A DNA stretch of 64,000 nt from Centroberyx gerrardi (GCF_048128805.1 NC_136005.1:18626260-18690259); one strand, 5' to 3'. Counted from the first letter of the stretch, positions 25,920 through 44,349 are shown. Notes: generated from the letters alone by a model not told the origin. Numbers and translations: made by a program.

Positions 25920-28890
25920 ATTTATAGACAACTTTTCATACAGTTATGAGTCTCACCTGAAACTCAGTAGACTTTTTAGTGACACATTATAGCCACTTGA
26001 CAGGAAGCTGAGTGTCAACATCGTACTATTCAAATGAAGTGTCACTGTGTTTTCTTAACTTTTGTCTCTTTCATTACTTAAGTTCTGAATAGAACCATAA
26101 AACATGGTGGGACATTTTCCCCATCTGAAGCACAAATGTTGAGTGGAAGCAGGCATAATACATAATGCAACTTGTATTTTCAAGGAGTATGAATTATACA
26201 ATGCATTCTTAATGCGAAAGACAATGACAAAGTGAAAAAGGTATGATATGAGGCAAGAGCCTAAAGTCAACACATCCAACAGCAACATTTAAAAAGCTTG
26301 ATACTGACTAATAGGTATTGTGACAGCAGTGCAGGAACGGGGTTGACTCAGACAGATGATTCCTATTGGATATCATTATTGAGGGGAGGTGCAAAGAAAT
26401 AAGACCCACTTGTTTACCGTTTGAATCTCTCTACTCATGCTCCCTCACCTCCCATTCAGAAGGGATACTTGTGTCAAAAAAGCAAATTGAATTCACGCAG
26501 AGACATAGAACAAGGCTTTCCTGCTTTGAAACTATGGTGCGCTGAAGTTGACCCAAATCTAACAACTCCTCTTCATGTGCTCTTCGAACTCCTGCCTCTG
26601 CAGCCTTGAGCATGTGAAAGCAGAGGAAGACAGAACAAACGCTCACATTGCGACGATTTACTGTAAGGATGGTAGCTATTAGTGCATGCTGGTACTGTAT
26701 GTTCTCATGTTTTGTAGAAGCAACTGACCCATCATCCACCAGATGGCATACTGGCGAGGGAATGTTTCTGGTATGCATGGAAAATTCCATCAAGTTTGAC
26801 TCTGCAGGCTGCATTCCTGGCTCCTCTCAGCTGGCCTTGAGAAAGCCCTGAATCTACATGCTTTGATTTGACTAAATTGGAATTCTAGCCCACTAACACG
26901 CCTCTGCTCCGACTGTAACCTTAGCATGTAGCTAGCAAGGTTATCAAGGTTATCCACACAGGAACACAGGGGGAACTTACTCAAAAGTTTCTCTTTTTCA
27001 AATAACTGATAAAGCAGAATGGAAAGAAAAGAGTCTTTTATAGAGCTTTTGCATTGCCTCATTATTGACCATCACACATTATTTAGTAAACTTTAACTCT
27101 AGAGCTGAAACACTTGTTCTGTTATTGTTGCCCTGCAATAGATGCATAACTTTATACAGTGCAAATTATTTAGGAAGAGGAAACATGATATAACGTTCTG
27201 AAACGCACTGAGCAGGTTACATTGCTAAAATGATGCATACACAGTAATATTAACAGCACTACATATCCACTCTAATTAAAGGGTTCCCTTTAGATTAGTG
27301 TGAACCTTAGCAAGCTTTTTATCTCTTTCAGTCTGTGCTGTTGATGATCTCTCTGTATGCCTAACACTGTCAAGGGGGATGAAAGCAAACTTCTCACCCT
27401 ACTGACTGTGTAAGTGGAGACACGCACAGCCGCATTGTTGCAAACAGACATGAATTCATGTCAGAATGTGACTTGCCTGTTTACCTATTAATTAGAAACG
27501 CAAAAGAGTCAAGGCTCCAAATAAAGAGCCCTTATCATTACCTTGCAGACAATCTTTTGAAGAGGCATCAGGGATTTTACATTGAATCTACATCGCACCA
27601 CATGTATTTAATTGACATTATAATCTATGCACATTATACATTTTTAATGATGTCGGCAAATGAATGATCAAGGAAAATTTATAAATAATACATACAGTAC
27701 CACTAGAAGTAGAAATCCTTTTATTCACCTATTATGTAGCCGTATTACAATTTAGACCTGGGGTTGCGATGCCGTTTGACATCAGACAGCTCTATTGTGG
27801 ACAAAAAAAGAAAAAAGGCTTCTGGGATTCAAGGAGTTAAAAAAGTGAAACTTAACAATATAAAAAGAATTTCTTTTAAAGAAAGGAACTAAAAAGACCT
27901 CTGTAGCTAACAGCATTATCTGTTTGGTGTTACAGCTTGGTTGCATCATGCCTCTCAGAACAAAACTCCACACTCACATCTTTGCTGACAATGAACACTG
28001 AAGTTGGCAGAAATTTGCTGTGAAACGAGACAAAAGTGTGCAGTTTATGAAAAAAAAAGTGAGGCAACCTCCGGGCCTCAGGCTTTTGTCAGTGGGCATT
28101 TCTATTCAATGACCTATCATGCACCAAGTGTAGGCCGTGGTGCAGCTTAGAGATGTTTCACACTGTGGCAGAGGTGTACCAGATTTCTTTAATGTGCAGC
28201 TGTTACTGGGCTGTGCAAACCTGAAGCACTGTCACAACCTGTGTTGGCTGAGGTTGTTTTTGACCAGCCTACCGTTCAAAGAAAGAAACCAAGACTTGAA
28301 AGTCATGACCCATAGTTTAATTACATGGTCTGAATGGAGATCAAGGATTATCCCATAGACTATTCATAACGTGACAATGAGCTGTGAATGATTCCTGCAA
28401 GTTTGGAGTAGGGGTATTGATCAGCTACCCCGCGCTCTTTCTCCGTCCTCTGTAAGTGGGTCATTTATTTTTGCTAAGAATTGGTTGAGTAAAAGTTTGC
28501 CAAGGATTTGCAGTAATTATCTCATCCTTCTATTGCTGGGCACAGCATGGGGCCTTGGTAAATTACACATCTCTCTCCTAACTCCTGGATGGTTTATGGC
28601 CGTGCATTATGCATAACTGTGCTGGAGCGCCTTAAACATCCCCCAAGTGGATTGAAATAAAGTTGACGCTGCTCTTTGTTTGGAGCTCAAGATAGTCTTT
28701 ATTTGGCAGTGCTGAATCGGAGATTGCTGTAAAAGCGTGTGTCTTAATTATTTTGGAGACTTTTTTTCCCCACTGGTTTGTGAACACCTGGAGTGTTTTT
28801 AGTGGGATGCCGGATCCAGATGGGCGGATGCTTGGGCAATCCAGAGGGAAATGTCTGTTACATTATAGCAGAGCGTGTCGTCACACAAAG
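25920..28890. other. Gene-poor stretch
   Basis: No supported exon or RNA gene. A repeat-free block near 28.56-28.75 kb stands out from its AT-rich neighbours (see findings). Confidence 0.45.
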
Positions 28891-28892
28891 GG

Positions 28893-28920
28893 TAAAATAA
28901 ATAAATAAATAAATAAATAA
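28893..28920. repeat. (AAAT)n microsatellite
   Basis: About seven AAAT units. Confidence 0.95.
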
Positions 28921-29452
28921 CCCAGCAAAACAATGGCACTGCATCTTATTCATTTGGACGCCTATAACACGTTCTGTTGTACACTGTATGACAAAGATAA
29001 TGGTTCATCTACCGCTGGCTTCTCAAGAAAACTTAATGTTATTGTCATCATGTAACAATAGTAGTTGCTTTGTAAAATATTACAATTTACACTTGCCTGT
29101 GTAATAATGACAAAATCGTCCATTGACACTTTTTCTATACAAATATCAAACAACAAAAAATTATTAATTAAAAATGTGGTGCATCTCTTTCTCAAAAATA
29201 TCTCTTGGGGAAAGTTAGAGAAACATCTTGACATTATTCTTAAAAGGAGAAAAAAAAATGTTTACATGGAGATCAAGAATGACCAATCTTTAAAAATTGA
29301 AAATGTTTCATTGTTCTCCCATCATCAAAACAAAAATGATAAACTACTCATGAGACGTTCAAAGACTATAAAGGTGATATATAATGTATAACGGTAGGTA
29401 AGTGAAGAGTAGGAGCAAGGTCTTTACAGTCCCACAGCTTTCATTGATTGTT

Positions 29453-29454
<2 letters not shown>

Positions 29455-29500
<46 letters not shown>
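29455..29500. repeat. (CA)n microsatellite
   Basis: About 21 CA units ending in CGCACC. It underlies a spurious HTHT-repeat frame. Confidence 0.97.
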
Positions 29501-29729
29501 CAGTGAAAGTAGACCAAATATACTTCTACTGGATTCCCCAGTTTTAGAGGTAAATCCTACACTTAAACCACGAAAGAACCTGAGGAAGTGCAATCAGCCT
29601 GTTCCTGGCCTACACTTTTTGAGGCTGAGTGTTACAAAGGACAATTGTCTTCAGAACTCTTCCTGTCTTCACTTTAGCAAAGGGCTTTGCTGGCGGAAAG
29701 GGAGTCTGCATTTTGCATTTTGAAACAAA

Positions 29730-31950
29730 TCAAAACTCAAAACTGTAAAATTTATTATCCCACAAAATGCATCTTTTCTTACTGTTTCATATTACGACCG
29801 TTTCACAAGATCATTATGTAAATCCAAATGACAAAAGCTGTCTTTTTGAATATGGGATATGCTCAGTGCGCTGAAGATAGCATTTTATTTGAATATTTAG
29901 GACAAAACCACTATTGATAACTGCACACAACTTTTAGTGATTAAATCTCAACTACAACAAGATCATGGCAGAAAGGCATGGAGGCAATGCTTTAGTCATT
30001 GTATGCCCACAGATCTGTACACTGTTACGCAAATCAACTGTATCATTAAAATATTTAATTCATGTTGCATATTTTGTGCCATCACAGCAATTAGGCCTAA
30101 CTAATCCATTAAAAACAAATCAACACATTTTCTGGTATTGCGTAATTTAATTTTTGGAAGTCAAAAGGGATTCTGTGTTATTTTTATTAAAAAATACTGA
30201 AGATAAAATTTTGAAGAGGGGGGGAATTTCACTTGGTAACACAGTTCTAAAAGTTCTCACACTTAAACTGTTCAATATAATTTGTTTTCTGATTGAATTT
30301 TTTACACTTGTATTTGCCCTATATTCTCAGCGCAACAAATGTTCCTTCTGTGCCAAGGAGTCAACGGGATGAGAGAAGAGGGGGACTCAGTGGTTTGGAG
30401 CCACCACAAACAAAGTTTCCAAGGTGAGTCAGTGAGAGTCGACTGCTTACTCACAACTCATGAAATTAATAAAACTTTTTCAGATGCAGTCATACAAATC
30501 TTCTAACCAGGCATCACAAACAATCTATCAGTTAGTAAAAGACAGCTTTGCAATTAACATCAATAGCCAAATGATGGTCATTCACATCAGTCCCCAGTTC
30601 CAATGCGGTGGGACAAAATACCCAAGTGAATTCTCTTTTATGACACCATGTTACACTAAGGCCTAGTTTGCGATAGGTTTCCAAGGAAGAGGCCACAAAG
30701 TAAAACACAATACTAGTATGCTGGGAAATAAGAGTTTATTGTTGCCCAATTCTGAGATGATGCAACAGGGAGTACACACATGCTTTAAACAAAACAGGGA
30801 GGGGGGGAAATCACAGCAATGCATTCAATTAATTTTCCAGGAATTCTTCACTATGCATATCAATGAAGAAAATTATTTTTTTTTGTTGGAAATGTGCATC
30901 ATATCATCTGACATGGACATGTTTCACACTCACACACACACACCCCCCCTCTAATTAACCACAGTTATATAATTCATTAGGCATTTAGTTACAAAAAACA
31001 GTCAATCGCCTTTGAAAAGTGACAATAAGTGACAATAGGAGACTGGAGTTGGACTCAGTGGTGTTGTGTTGAGGAGGACATAGCCTATTGAGGAAGTACA
31101 GTGACTCCAATTATGGGAATAATACCAGACAGATACGGGAGGATACTCTGTTCACCAGGTATTTACGTATTACAACACAAAGACTTGACCTAGACATTAA
31201 ACCTCTTCATAACTTCAGCATCTCTTGAATCTTTCTCAATTTATTTGCTGCTGTACTTTATTCTTCAACACAGCCTATATATTAGAATTTAAACCAGTGG
31301 GAGATTGCACTCACATAACCTCGATGCACACTGGGCATCCTATGCAGTAAAATAGCTGTAATTCACATGTCACATTAAAGCCACTGTCTAGGCTTTCACT
31401 TTAGAGGTTGCGCTCGCTTTCATGCAACAAGTTTGCCTGTCTTGTGTTGAAGTCAACACGGTCGCACCTACAGTAAACCTCCTCTGCCTGGTTTCGGACC
31501 AGTGCATGGCCGCTCTGTAACCGCAATGTAGCCTATCGCTTCAGCGCATTAAGGTTATTGTCGAGGATAGCTCTAGGGCAAATATACATAACGTTAAGAT
31601 AGGCTCAGCAGAGAAATTGCTTATTAAAAATCACGTCCTGAACCTGTCGAGTGCCAATTATATTATGCATTTAAATTAAGTGGGAAAACAAAAACAGCTT
31701 AGGAATCACATCGAAATGAACTGCATTCCACTGACAGCTACAGACTTTACGAATAATGAATTTGATAAGCCTTCCTTTACAACAAACCCTCGCTGGCGAT
31801 TCGCAGCATTCCGCATCTATGAAGTCAGCATACCTGCAGGGAATTTGGCTAAAAATGAGTTCTCGATAAGAAGAAAAACAAGAAAATATCACATCGACCT
31901 GTCCGTATGGGCCTAATTAAGATCTCCGGTTGTGTGCTGTACGTGTAAGG
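29730..31950. other. Non-coding sequence upstream of bcl6a
   Basis: AT-rich to about 31.4 kb, with a short CA/C tract at 30931-30950. From 31.4 kb CpG content rises towards the bcl6a promoter. No coding exon seen. Confidence 0.5.
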
Positions 31951-31959
31951 TCTGTGTGT

Positions 31960-32401
31960 TAAAAGCGATGGGAAGCAACGAAAGAACACATTGCTTAAGT
32001 CATGGAATATAAATTAGTTCTGAGAATTTGGGGGGCTGGGTTTAAAGAACCGGTGACGTCGCCAGCTCGACGTCCTGTGACTGGAAGCGACCAAAAGCGG
32101 GGGGTGTGGATCAAAATGTAACATTTTCGCTCATTATAGTGAAAAATAATACAGTTTTCGGTTCTTAATCGAACTTGAGGTTTATGCTATGATTGTCGTA
32201 ATACTCGCTATGCGTAATATGCGTTGAAATAACTGTTTCTGAAATAAGTTGTTCTGGCCGTGAGGAAAAAAACGTGTCTCCCCCGCCCTCGGAAAGTGGT
32301 ACGGTCACAGGCTCAAATTCCGAGAATTGAGCTCGTCTGATTCTTAGAACTGGGGTTCTTAGAAGTGGTGATGCAAGAAGTTTCTAGGAAAGCGCTACCA
32401 G
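31960..32401 (+). promoter_or_regulatory. bcl6a: Putative bcl6a promoter and non-coding first exon with TTCNNNGAA cluster
   Basis: This CpG-richer block lies 2.4 kb upstream of the first coding exon. It contains five TTCNNNGAA palindromes, the core read by STAT factors and by BCL6 itself: 32018-32026, 32318-32326, 32341-32349, 32356-32364 and 32382-32390. The last reads TTCCTAGAA on the minus strand, the classic BCL6 consensus. A CRE-like TGACGTC is at 32054-32060. A possible donor CTACCAG|GTGATT follows at 32401. Mammalian BCL6 is known to repress itself through sites in its untranslated first exon. The exon boundaries here are inferred and the start of transcription is not visible. Confidence 0.55.
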
Positions 32402-38417
<6,016 letters not shown>

Positions 38418-39420
38418 GCTGGACGAAGGGAATGAGGGCAATTTTGGTGGGGGCAATCTTGACCTTGGCATTTAAAGACCCCAACTTGTACAATCATCCA
38501 AAATTGTAGTGCCACACTGTGTTCATTAGATAAGACAAATTAATTGGCAGTGTACGCCATTCTAAACGGGTTTCCACTACATGTGAACGTAGAGCCACAT
38601 ATGGCATCTTAGTCACTTTATTGTTTCTATATAGATATGAATATATAGTTATGTTGGGAGTGTTTCTAAGCTTTGAAGGTACGTATATAAAGCTTTATTT
38701 TGTTGAGAAGGATGGAATGTAAACAATCCTTTTTTTGAAAATACAGTATTTTATATCAAAGAACTTACTTTTCTGAAAGTATTGAAATTTTGATTGACGG
38801 GTGGTACATATATTTTAAGATAATGGAATTTCCGGCTGTATAAAGAGTTGTCTATACATTTTTATCTAGATGTACGTACATGTTACACCATGTGAAGTTG
38901 CCATATTCATGTGAATGGAAAAAAAGTAAACATTTGACATTGTAATTGGATTTAGTCTAAAACATATCAAGATGATTGCTGCTCTTTGATGAGGATGTGC
39001 ATGAGGCATTGCTACCGTTGCCAATTGTCAACATACATGAAGTGGGCAACTGCATAAATATTGTGACATATTGTGTAATTATATCCATGGGATTGCTCTC
39101 TGCTGGCGGAGCCAATCTACAACTTAAGTGTTGAAATATGCATTTCAAGGTACTGCTTTGTTATGACCAAGAAAATATTTTGCTTCAAATGTATTTGTAT
39201 AGATGTGATTTTTGTTTTTTTTTGTTAATTTGTTTTCATAAGTGAAGGTTTACAGTTTTGGTCATTGTTCTAGAACCTACAGTAAAGTTGTGTAAGTGTC
39301 AAGATTTTGTTTGTACATACACTGTGTATTCAATGTGCCTTTATCTATGGTGACTGAATTCTTCTCCATTCAGCCCAGCTCTATTAAGGTACAACTCAAG
39401 GACGCCACTTGTCCTAGATT

Positions 39421-39422
<2 letters not shown>

Positions 39423-39462
<40 letters not shown>

Positions 39463-39509
39463 TGTGTGTGTGTGTGTGGGCGAGCGAGCATGTGTGTGTG
39501 TGCGTGTAT
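39423..39509. repeat. (GT)n microsatellite in the bcl6a 3'UTR
   Basis: About 27 GT units with one TATG break, then GGGCGAGCGAGCA and a second short GT tract. Part of the predicted mature bcl6a mRNA. Confidence 0.95.
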
Positions 39510-39652
39510 ATATTTTTAAAGGCTTGTCACCAACCTTAAAACATGCAAATTCATCATTGCTTGAGCTGTAAATCTTCAGGACTTGTTTTTGGATTGGGCT
39601 TTTTTTAACTGCATTAAAATTATTGTACAATGTTATAGATGTATGAATGTAA

Positions 39653-39658
39653 AATAAA
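39653..39658 (+). terminator. bcl6a: Poly-A signal of bcl6a
   Basis: Canonical AATAAA 1.24 kb after the stop codon, the last one before sequence character changes. Cleavage would fall near 39.67-39.69 kb. Confidence 0.75.
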
Positions 39659-39699
39659 GGTATTGGATTTCTATGTATTAACACCAGAGTCAAGTGTTT

Positions 39700-41580
39700 A
39701 CTTTTGAATGGACTTTTTGTGGACTTGTCAAATGAGTAGCATGATGGATATAATTCATACCGGCAGACAGCTTTATAATTTTATTTTAATAATATGAAGC
39801 AGAATAGACTGCTACAGAAAACTAGTGGGCATCACTGAATAACTTAAAAATAACCAACCACAAGAGGGTCTCTCAATATCACAAAGCCTGTTTGAGTAGC
39901 AGGCAATTTCAGCCTTTGCAGACTCCAGGGTTACTTTTGGTAAAATCAAACTATATCTGCAAAACACACTTTACTAGATTGTAGCTACTGGGTCTGTGTT
40001 TCATGACAGCTGATAAAAAAAAGAGATGGTCAGGAAAATAATAATAAAAAAAAGGTTTCCCCTGATGTTGACCACAACAGAAACTCTGGAAATATTGCAA
40101 CTCTCCACCTAGAACACAGCAAAATGCAAATGTATGGCGTTACTTATGTTTACCTTCTTTAAAATGATATATTGAAATAACACAAGATTTGTTATTCCTC
40201 ACTATGCACATGCAGATGTTTTGAAAAATGACTCAACAGATCAAATACAGCACTGTGAGGGAGATTAACTACCCAGTCACTTAATTTTCTACTTCACCAT
40301 TTACACTAGGGGAAAATGTGGCTTTCCTTATCTGGCTCGATAAAGAGCTCTTGCCAACAAAGGATATTTTCATTGTGTAAACAGGAAGACTTTGTTTACA
40401 GGTCCAGATTGATTCCTCTGGAGGTAGAAGGCAGGAACTACATTCAGAGCCACATTCTGCCTGTTCATGCTAAACCTGTCTTCAGTCAGATCACTAAGAA
40501 AGATGCTGTAGGCCTGTCTGGATGACGATGATGTACTTCATATTGATTTATGTTCCCCAACAGACCAGTAGTAAGGATGAAAATGATTGATGAGTTATAA
40601 CTGTACCAGTAACTGTTAACATACAAACAAAAAAAATGAGGGCGATAGAAAATCAACTTTGTTTCCATCCTCTCATTCAAAGACATTTGAGTAATGCAAA
40701 AATCCTGTTCCCACTGACAACTTGACAACTAGCTTTAGATTTTACATACTGTTTTGGCTATAAAGCAATCTACAGTCCAGTCTGTACTTGATCCCATAGG
40801 CTGTTGCAGCAGTAAATAGTGATAGGTTACAGCAGAGAAAAATATAGTATAAATAAGAATGGAGTAAATGAGGGATATTAAACATAATTAAACAGTCAAT
40901 ACAACACTAGGACATATTTAGAACTACAATAAGGAAAAGTATGAAATATATTAATAACAGCGTGTAAGGTGTGAAAAATAGCAGCAGTAGAGCACACTGA
41001 GACAAAGACATGAATGATAAATATGTATATTAAAATATACAAAAATAAGTTTGAAAATGAATGAAAAAATATAAAAAATGTCAAGATGTATGCAATACGT
41101 AACAAATGAGAACAATATGAGAAGACAAACGTTAATTTACAGTATATAGTGGATGTGCAAAATGTGCATGTGTGTACTGTACTGGTTCACCTATGTAGAC
41201 CAGATAATAAGGTGGTTCCACCTAAAGGTTGGATCAAACTCTACTAGTATTAAGTTCCACAACCCATCTAGAAGACTCATGATAGTGTGTTCCTTAGAGA
41301 TGCTGTCAAGTCTTTACCACAATCTCTTATATTTGAAGCCATCTGAATAATCTGATTATCTGGATGAAATGAGGGTGAAGGATTTTATAGTCTTTAATTT
41401 CCCATAAATGCAATAATTTACAAAATAATAGTCGCTTCCACGATCACAGGTGATGGTAATAAAGTTTAATCAATTTATCTCGTTGGAACAAAGACAAGCC
41501 CAAAAACTCAATGTCCATAATTTCAAAACCTCCCACGAAAACATTTCCATAAGAAAAATCACAATACCTTGAACACATTT
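39700..41580. other. Convergent intergenic region between bcl6a and lsm2
   Basis: AT-rich sequence with no supported gene. The two genes end facing each other. Confidence 0.6.
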
Positions 41581-41585
41581 TTTGT

Positions 41586-41591
41586 TTTATT
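41586..41591 (-). terminator. lsm2: Candidate poly-A signal of lsm2
   Basis: TTTATT on the plus strand is AATAAA on the minus strand, about 480 nt after the lsm2 stop codon. No better signal was seen closer. Confidence 0.5.
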
Positions 41592-42068
41592 TCGTAATAA
41601 AAATAAAAAATAAAAAAAATTAAATCACCCAAAAGCCATAATTGGTTTACAACATAAGCAGTGCTTGTTATACGTAACATTAACATTACAACAGATCTTT
41701 ACATCAACTGGGCTCTGTGGACTCAGAACTGTAATAGGTTGTGTCATTTTATCAAAGTTTTTTAACAAAACCAAAAAAGTATCAAGTTTACGGGGACCCA
41801 AATATGGCTTGCGAGGTAGATAACATTCCCAGCAATTAATATTTTGCAAAACAGAGATCAGTAATGCCAGGAATGCATTTGAAATCTCATCTTCAAAGAG
41901 TGTGGGACAACGAGCAATATTGCTTAAAGACAAGATTTGCTGGAACTTCAGATGCTCATCTGGTTCAAATTAACCGAACACAAAACTTCAGATACAAGAC
42001 TTCACCACCCCTATACCCCAGACCCCCCCCATCCCCTCCCTCAGACTAAGTCCCATCCTGTGGGTGAA

Positions 42069-43242
42069 TCACTGCTTCTGCTGCATCGCTTCTTTCCGTG
42101 CAGCATCTTGCAGCAGCTGAGTGTCGACTTCGTCTGCAGGCAGCTGAACGTACCGGACCACCGACCCACGGATGAAACAGTTTTTCACAGACAGCTGGAG
42201 AAAAGTTAAACAAAAACACAATGGACTTTCAAGACAATTATCATTCAATGTTAAATAGTATCCAAACAAAAGCCTGCAATGCAAATGACAAAGTCTTACA
42301 AGCACTTGTTAAGCATCCAGATCTATTGCTCAAGCCCAAATACCTGATAATAAACAGTATTATTGATGTACAACACTTGTAAATATAGGCTACCGAATGT
42401 GAGGAGACAGATGAACTTACCATATGTGGATATTTCTCTGGATCTGTGACACTGATGTCTGTAAGTTTGATGTTCAAGTACTGAAACACACAAGAAGAAG
42501 AACACAGTGATGACAAAAGTATGACACCATCTTTTACAAAATGTAAAACTGAATGGATTTGTTCCACAAAAGTAAATCAAGTCTGTCAGATGAATTCCTA
42601 CCTGATCAACAGAATGAAGTGTTCCACAGATGCTGAAAAAGAGGTTGCAGGAGAAAAGCAAAGTTTGAAATTTGTAATCATTCCAGGCATGTCAGGGAAG
42701 AGTTTTGGGACATGGAAAACTAATAATAATAACCCTATATACAAACAGACTCTCTCTTTAAAAATGGCTTATTTAAAAATTGCATGAATATGTAACATGA
42801 ATTTTTGAGCCCCATCAACAGCAAATTTGCCCACAGCTACTGAAAATAATGGAGACTACAGACAGAATCAGCATCAGGGAACTAAGCGGCAACATCACAA
42901 AACAAACCTCAAGTCATTTTTGAGCTCCACGACCACATCCTTCCCCACCAACGACTTGAAAAACGAGTAGAAAAGCTGGAAAACAAAAGCCCGATGTTAG
43001 CTAGACAACGAGGAATCGTAAGCTACATATTGGGGTAAGTAAGCAAAGCACGGCTGTCGACATCGTAACGTAACGGCTCGGTAAATGTGGAGTGTGATAC
43101 ACAGTTGGCTAAATAACATGGAGGCGATAGTGAATTGCCGCAAACCCTACGTGAGTAATTCAATGTATCATCGTATCTTACAGCAGAACATTTGTTGTAA
43201 TGTGAAAAACAAATTGATACATTCAAAGTAATTTCTCACCAT
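42069..43242 (-). CDS. lsm2: U6 snRNA-associated Sm-like protein LSM2
   Basis: Five coding exons on the minus strand: 43242-43240 (only the start codon), 42975-42908, 42632-42602, 42480-42421 and 42194-42069. All junctions are GT-AG. The joined frame is 288 nt, 95 aa, the same length as human LSM2. LSM2 is a subunit of the LSM2-8 ring that binds the U6 snRNA 3' end in the nucleus and of the LSM1-7 ring that acts in mRNA decay in the cytoplasm. The Sm fold is clear: LFYSFFKSLVGKDVVVELKN at the start (Sm1), CGTLHSVDQYLNIKLTDI in the middle, and KNCFIRGSVVRYVQLP (Sm2, with the RG of the RNA-binding loop). The tail ends ..RKEAMQQKQ. ATG|GTGAGA places the start codon at the very end of exon 1. It is convergent with bcl6a and is preceded by inpp5d on the same strand. 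Confidence 0.97.
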
Positions 43243-43390
43243 TATCGCTGCTGTTCCCTATGGCGCTTCGTCTGAGGTTGATGATGTTTCAGCCTGCGTA
43301 ATATTCCTGTGACGGACCCTGGACAACAGGGTACAGTTACGCATGCGCTCCACGAGGGGGAGCCAGAGAGCACCTCGAACAGTTTGGAGC
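43243..43390 (-). promoter_or_regulatory. lsm2: lsm2 5'UTR and promoter with NRF1- and CTCF-like sites
   Basis: Immediately upstream of the lsm2 start codon is a CpG-containing block with the NRF1-like palindrome CGCATGCGC at 43340-43348, typical of housekeeping genes. It is followed by CCACGAGGGGGAGC at 43350-43363, close to the CTCF core. No TATA box was seen. The exact transcription start is not visible. Confidence 0.5.
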
Positions 43391-43807
43391 CGCCTGGACT
43401 ATACTCTTCATTTGGTGCTGTAATTTCAGTAAACAAGCGTCACATTTGTTTGTGAGACTGATATTTTGTCCACTGTGTGTCCAAGTGTCCACTAGTCCTC
43501 AGTCCTTGCACTTTGCAAAAAGTGGCTGGCGTTGTCAAACAGTGAACCTGAGTAAGTTTTATTGTAACTAAGTGAATGCTGCCGCCATCACGCAAATACC
43601 ATTAAGAGATATAACACTTCCAACTATTTATTTGTTGATTGAGGGCTCAGGCTTTTTCTTCAACAGGTTTTCAACTGTATGTAAGTAAGTACTGTGGCCA
43701 TAGAGATCCAGTTTTGGCAGAGTGCCATACTGGTTTCAGCTGGCAGTGACAGCTCCCACAATCTGGACTGGCCTTCTGCAGTGTGTCCCTGACTAAAGTG
43801 GTTGTCA

Positions 43808-44062
43808 CTCCCAGTCCTCGCGGCCCGGTCGTCTAATCAGGGACTGATTTACACCTGGGATTCAAGGTGAGTGCAATGAACTAGCTGTTTGAGAATCACG
43901 TGGTTCTCGCAGTGCCGCTGGTGTTCTATCCCACCAGGTATTAATTGCAGTTAATTGCATTCATCTGGCATCCCAGGTGTAGAATAGTCCCTGATTAGAT
44001 GGCTGGGATGAAAAGCAGCAGGGTTCTGGGTCCTCAGGTCCGGCATTAAAACCCACTGAGGC
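43808..44062. mobile_element. hAT-like MITE with internal inverted repeat
   Basis: A 29-bp arm at 43832-43860 (starting TCTAATCAGGGACTGATTTA) matches the reverse complement of 43971-43999 in 26 of 29 bases. The flanking CAGTCCTCGCGGCCCGG and GGGTCCTCAGGTCCGGCATT pieces look like the ends of fish hAT MITEs ('gggtcctcgaggaccgggattgaaaa'). Confidence 0.65.
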
Positions 44063-44184
44063 ACGCCCTCTGCCCTAAGTGCCTCTTGAGATTCACCAGA
44101 ACATGTTCAATTTTATTCTCTCCAGGAAGTAAACTGTTTAATATGTACCCAGCAAAACCCAATCAGTTCCTCAGAGCAGGGGGG

Positions 44185-44345
44185 GAATCACGTGCCATGC
44201 AGGGCCGAGAGGCTGCAGGTTTTCAGTCCAACCAAACACAACAGCGGCTGATTTCACTGATGAGTTCCTCCTCTCTGGTTGAAGGTGGACTGATCAGTGA
44301 AATCGTATGTTTAGTTGGGAGTAGTGGTGTAGGACTACAAATGAA
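44185..44345. mobile_element. Second hAT-like MITE
   Basis: The phrases GGCTGCAGGTTTTCAGTCCA and CCAACCAAACACA, and an inverted pair GATTTCACTGATGAGTTCC (44250-44268) versus GGACTGATCAGTGAAATC (44287-44304), mark a separate short palindromic hAT-type element. The spacer contains CTCCTCTCTGGTTGAAGG. Confidence 0.65.
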
Positions 44346-44349
44346 GAGG

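Larger units (their letters stand above)
38418..39680 (+). other. bcl6a: bcl6a 3' untranslated region
   Basis: From the stop codon to just beyond the poly-A signal, about 1.26 kb, AT-rich. It contains a long (GT)n tract. No further exon is seen. Confidence 0.75.
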
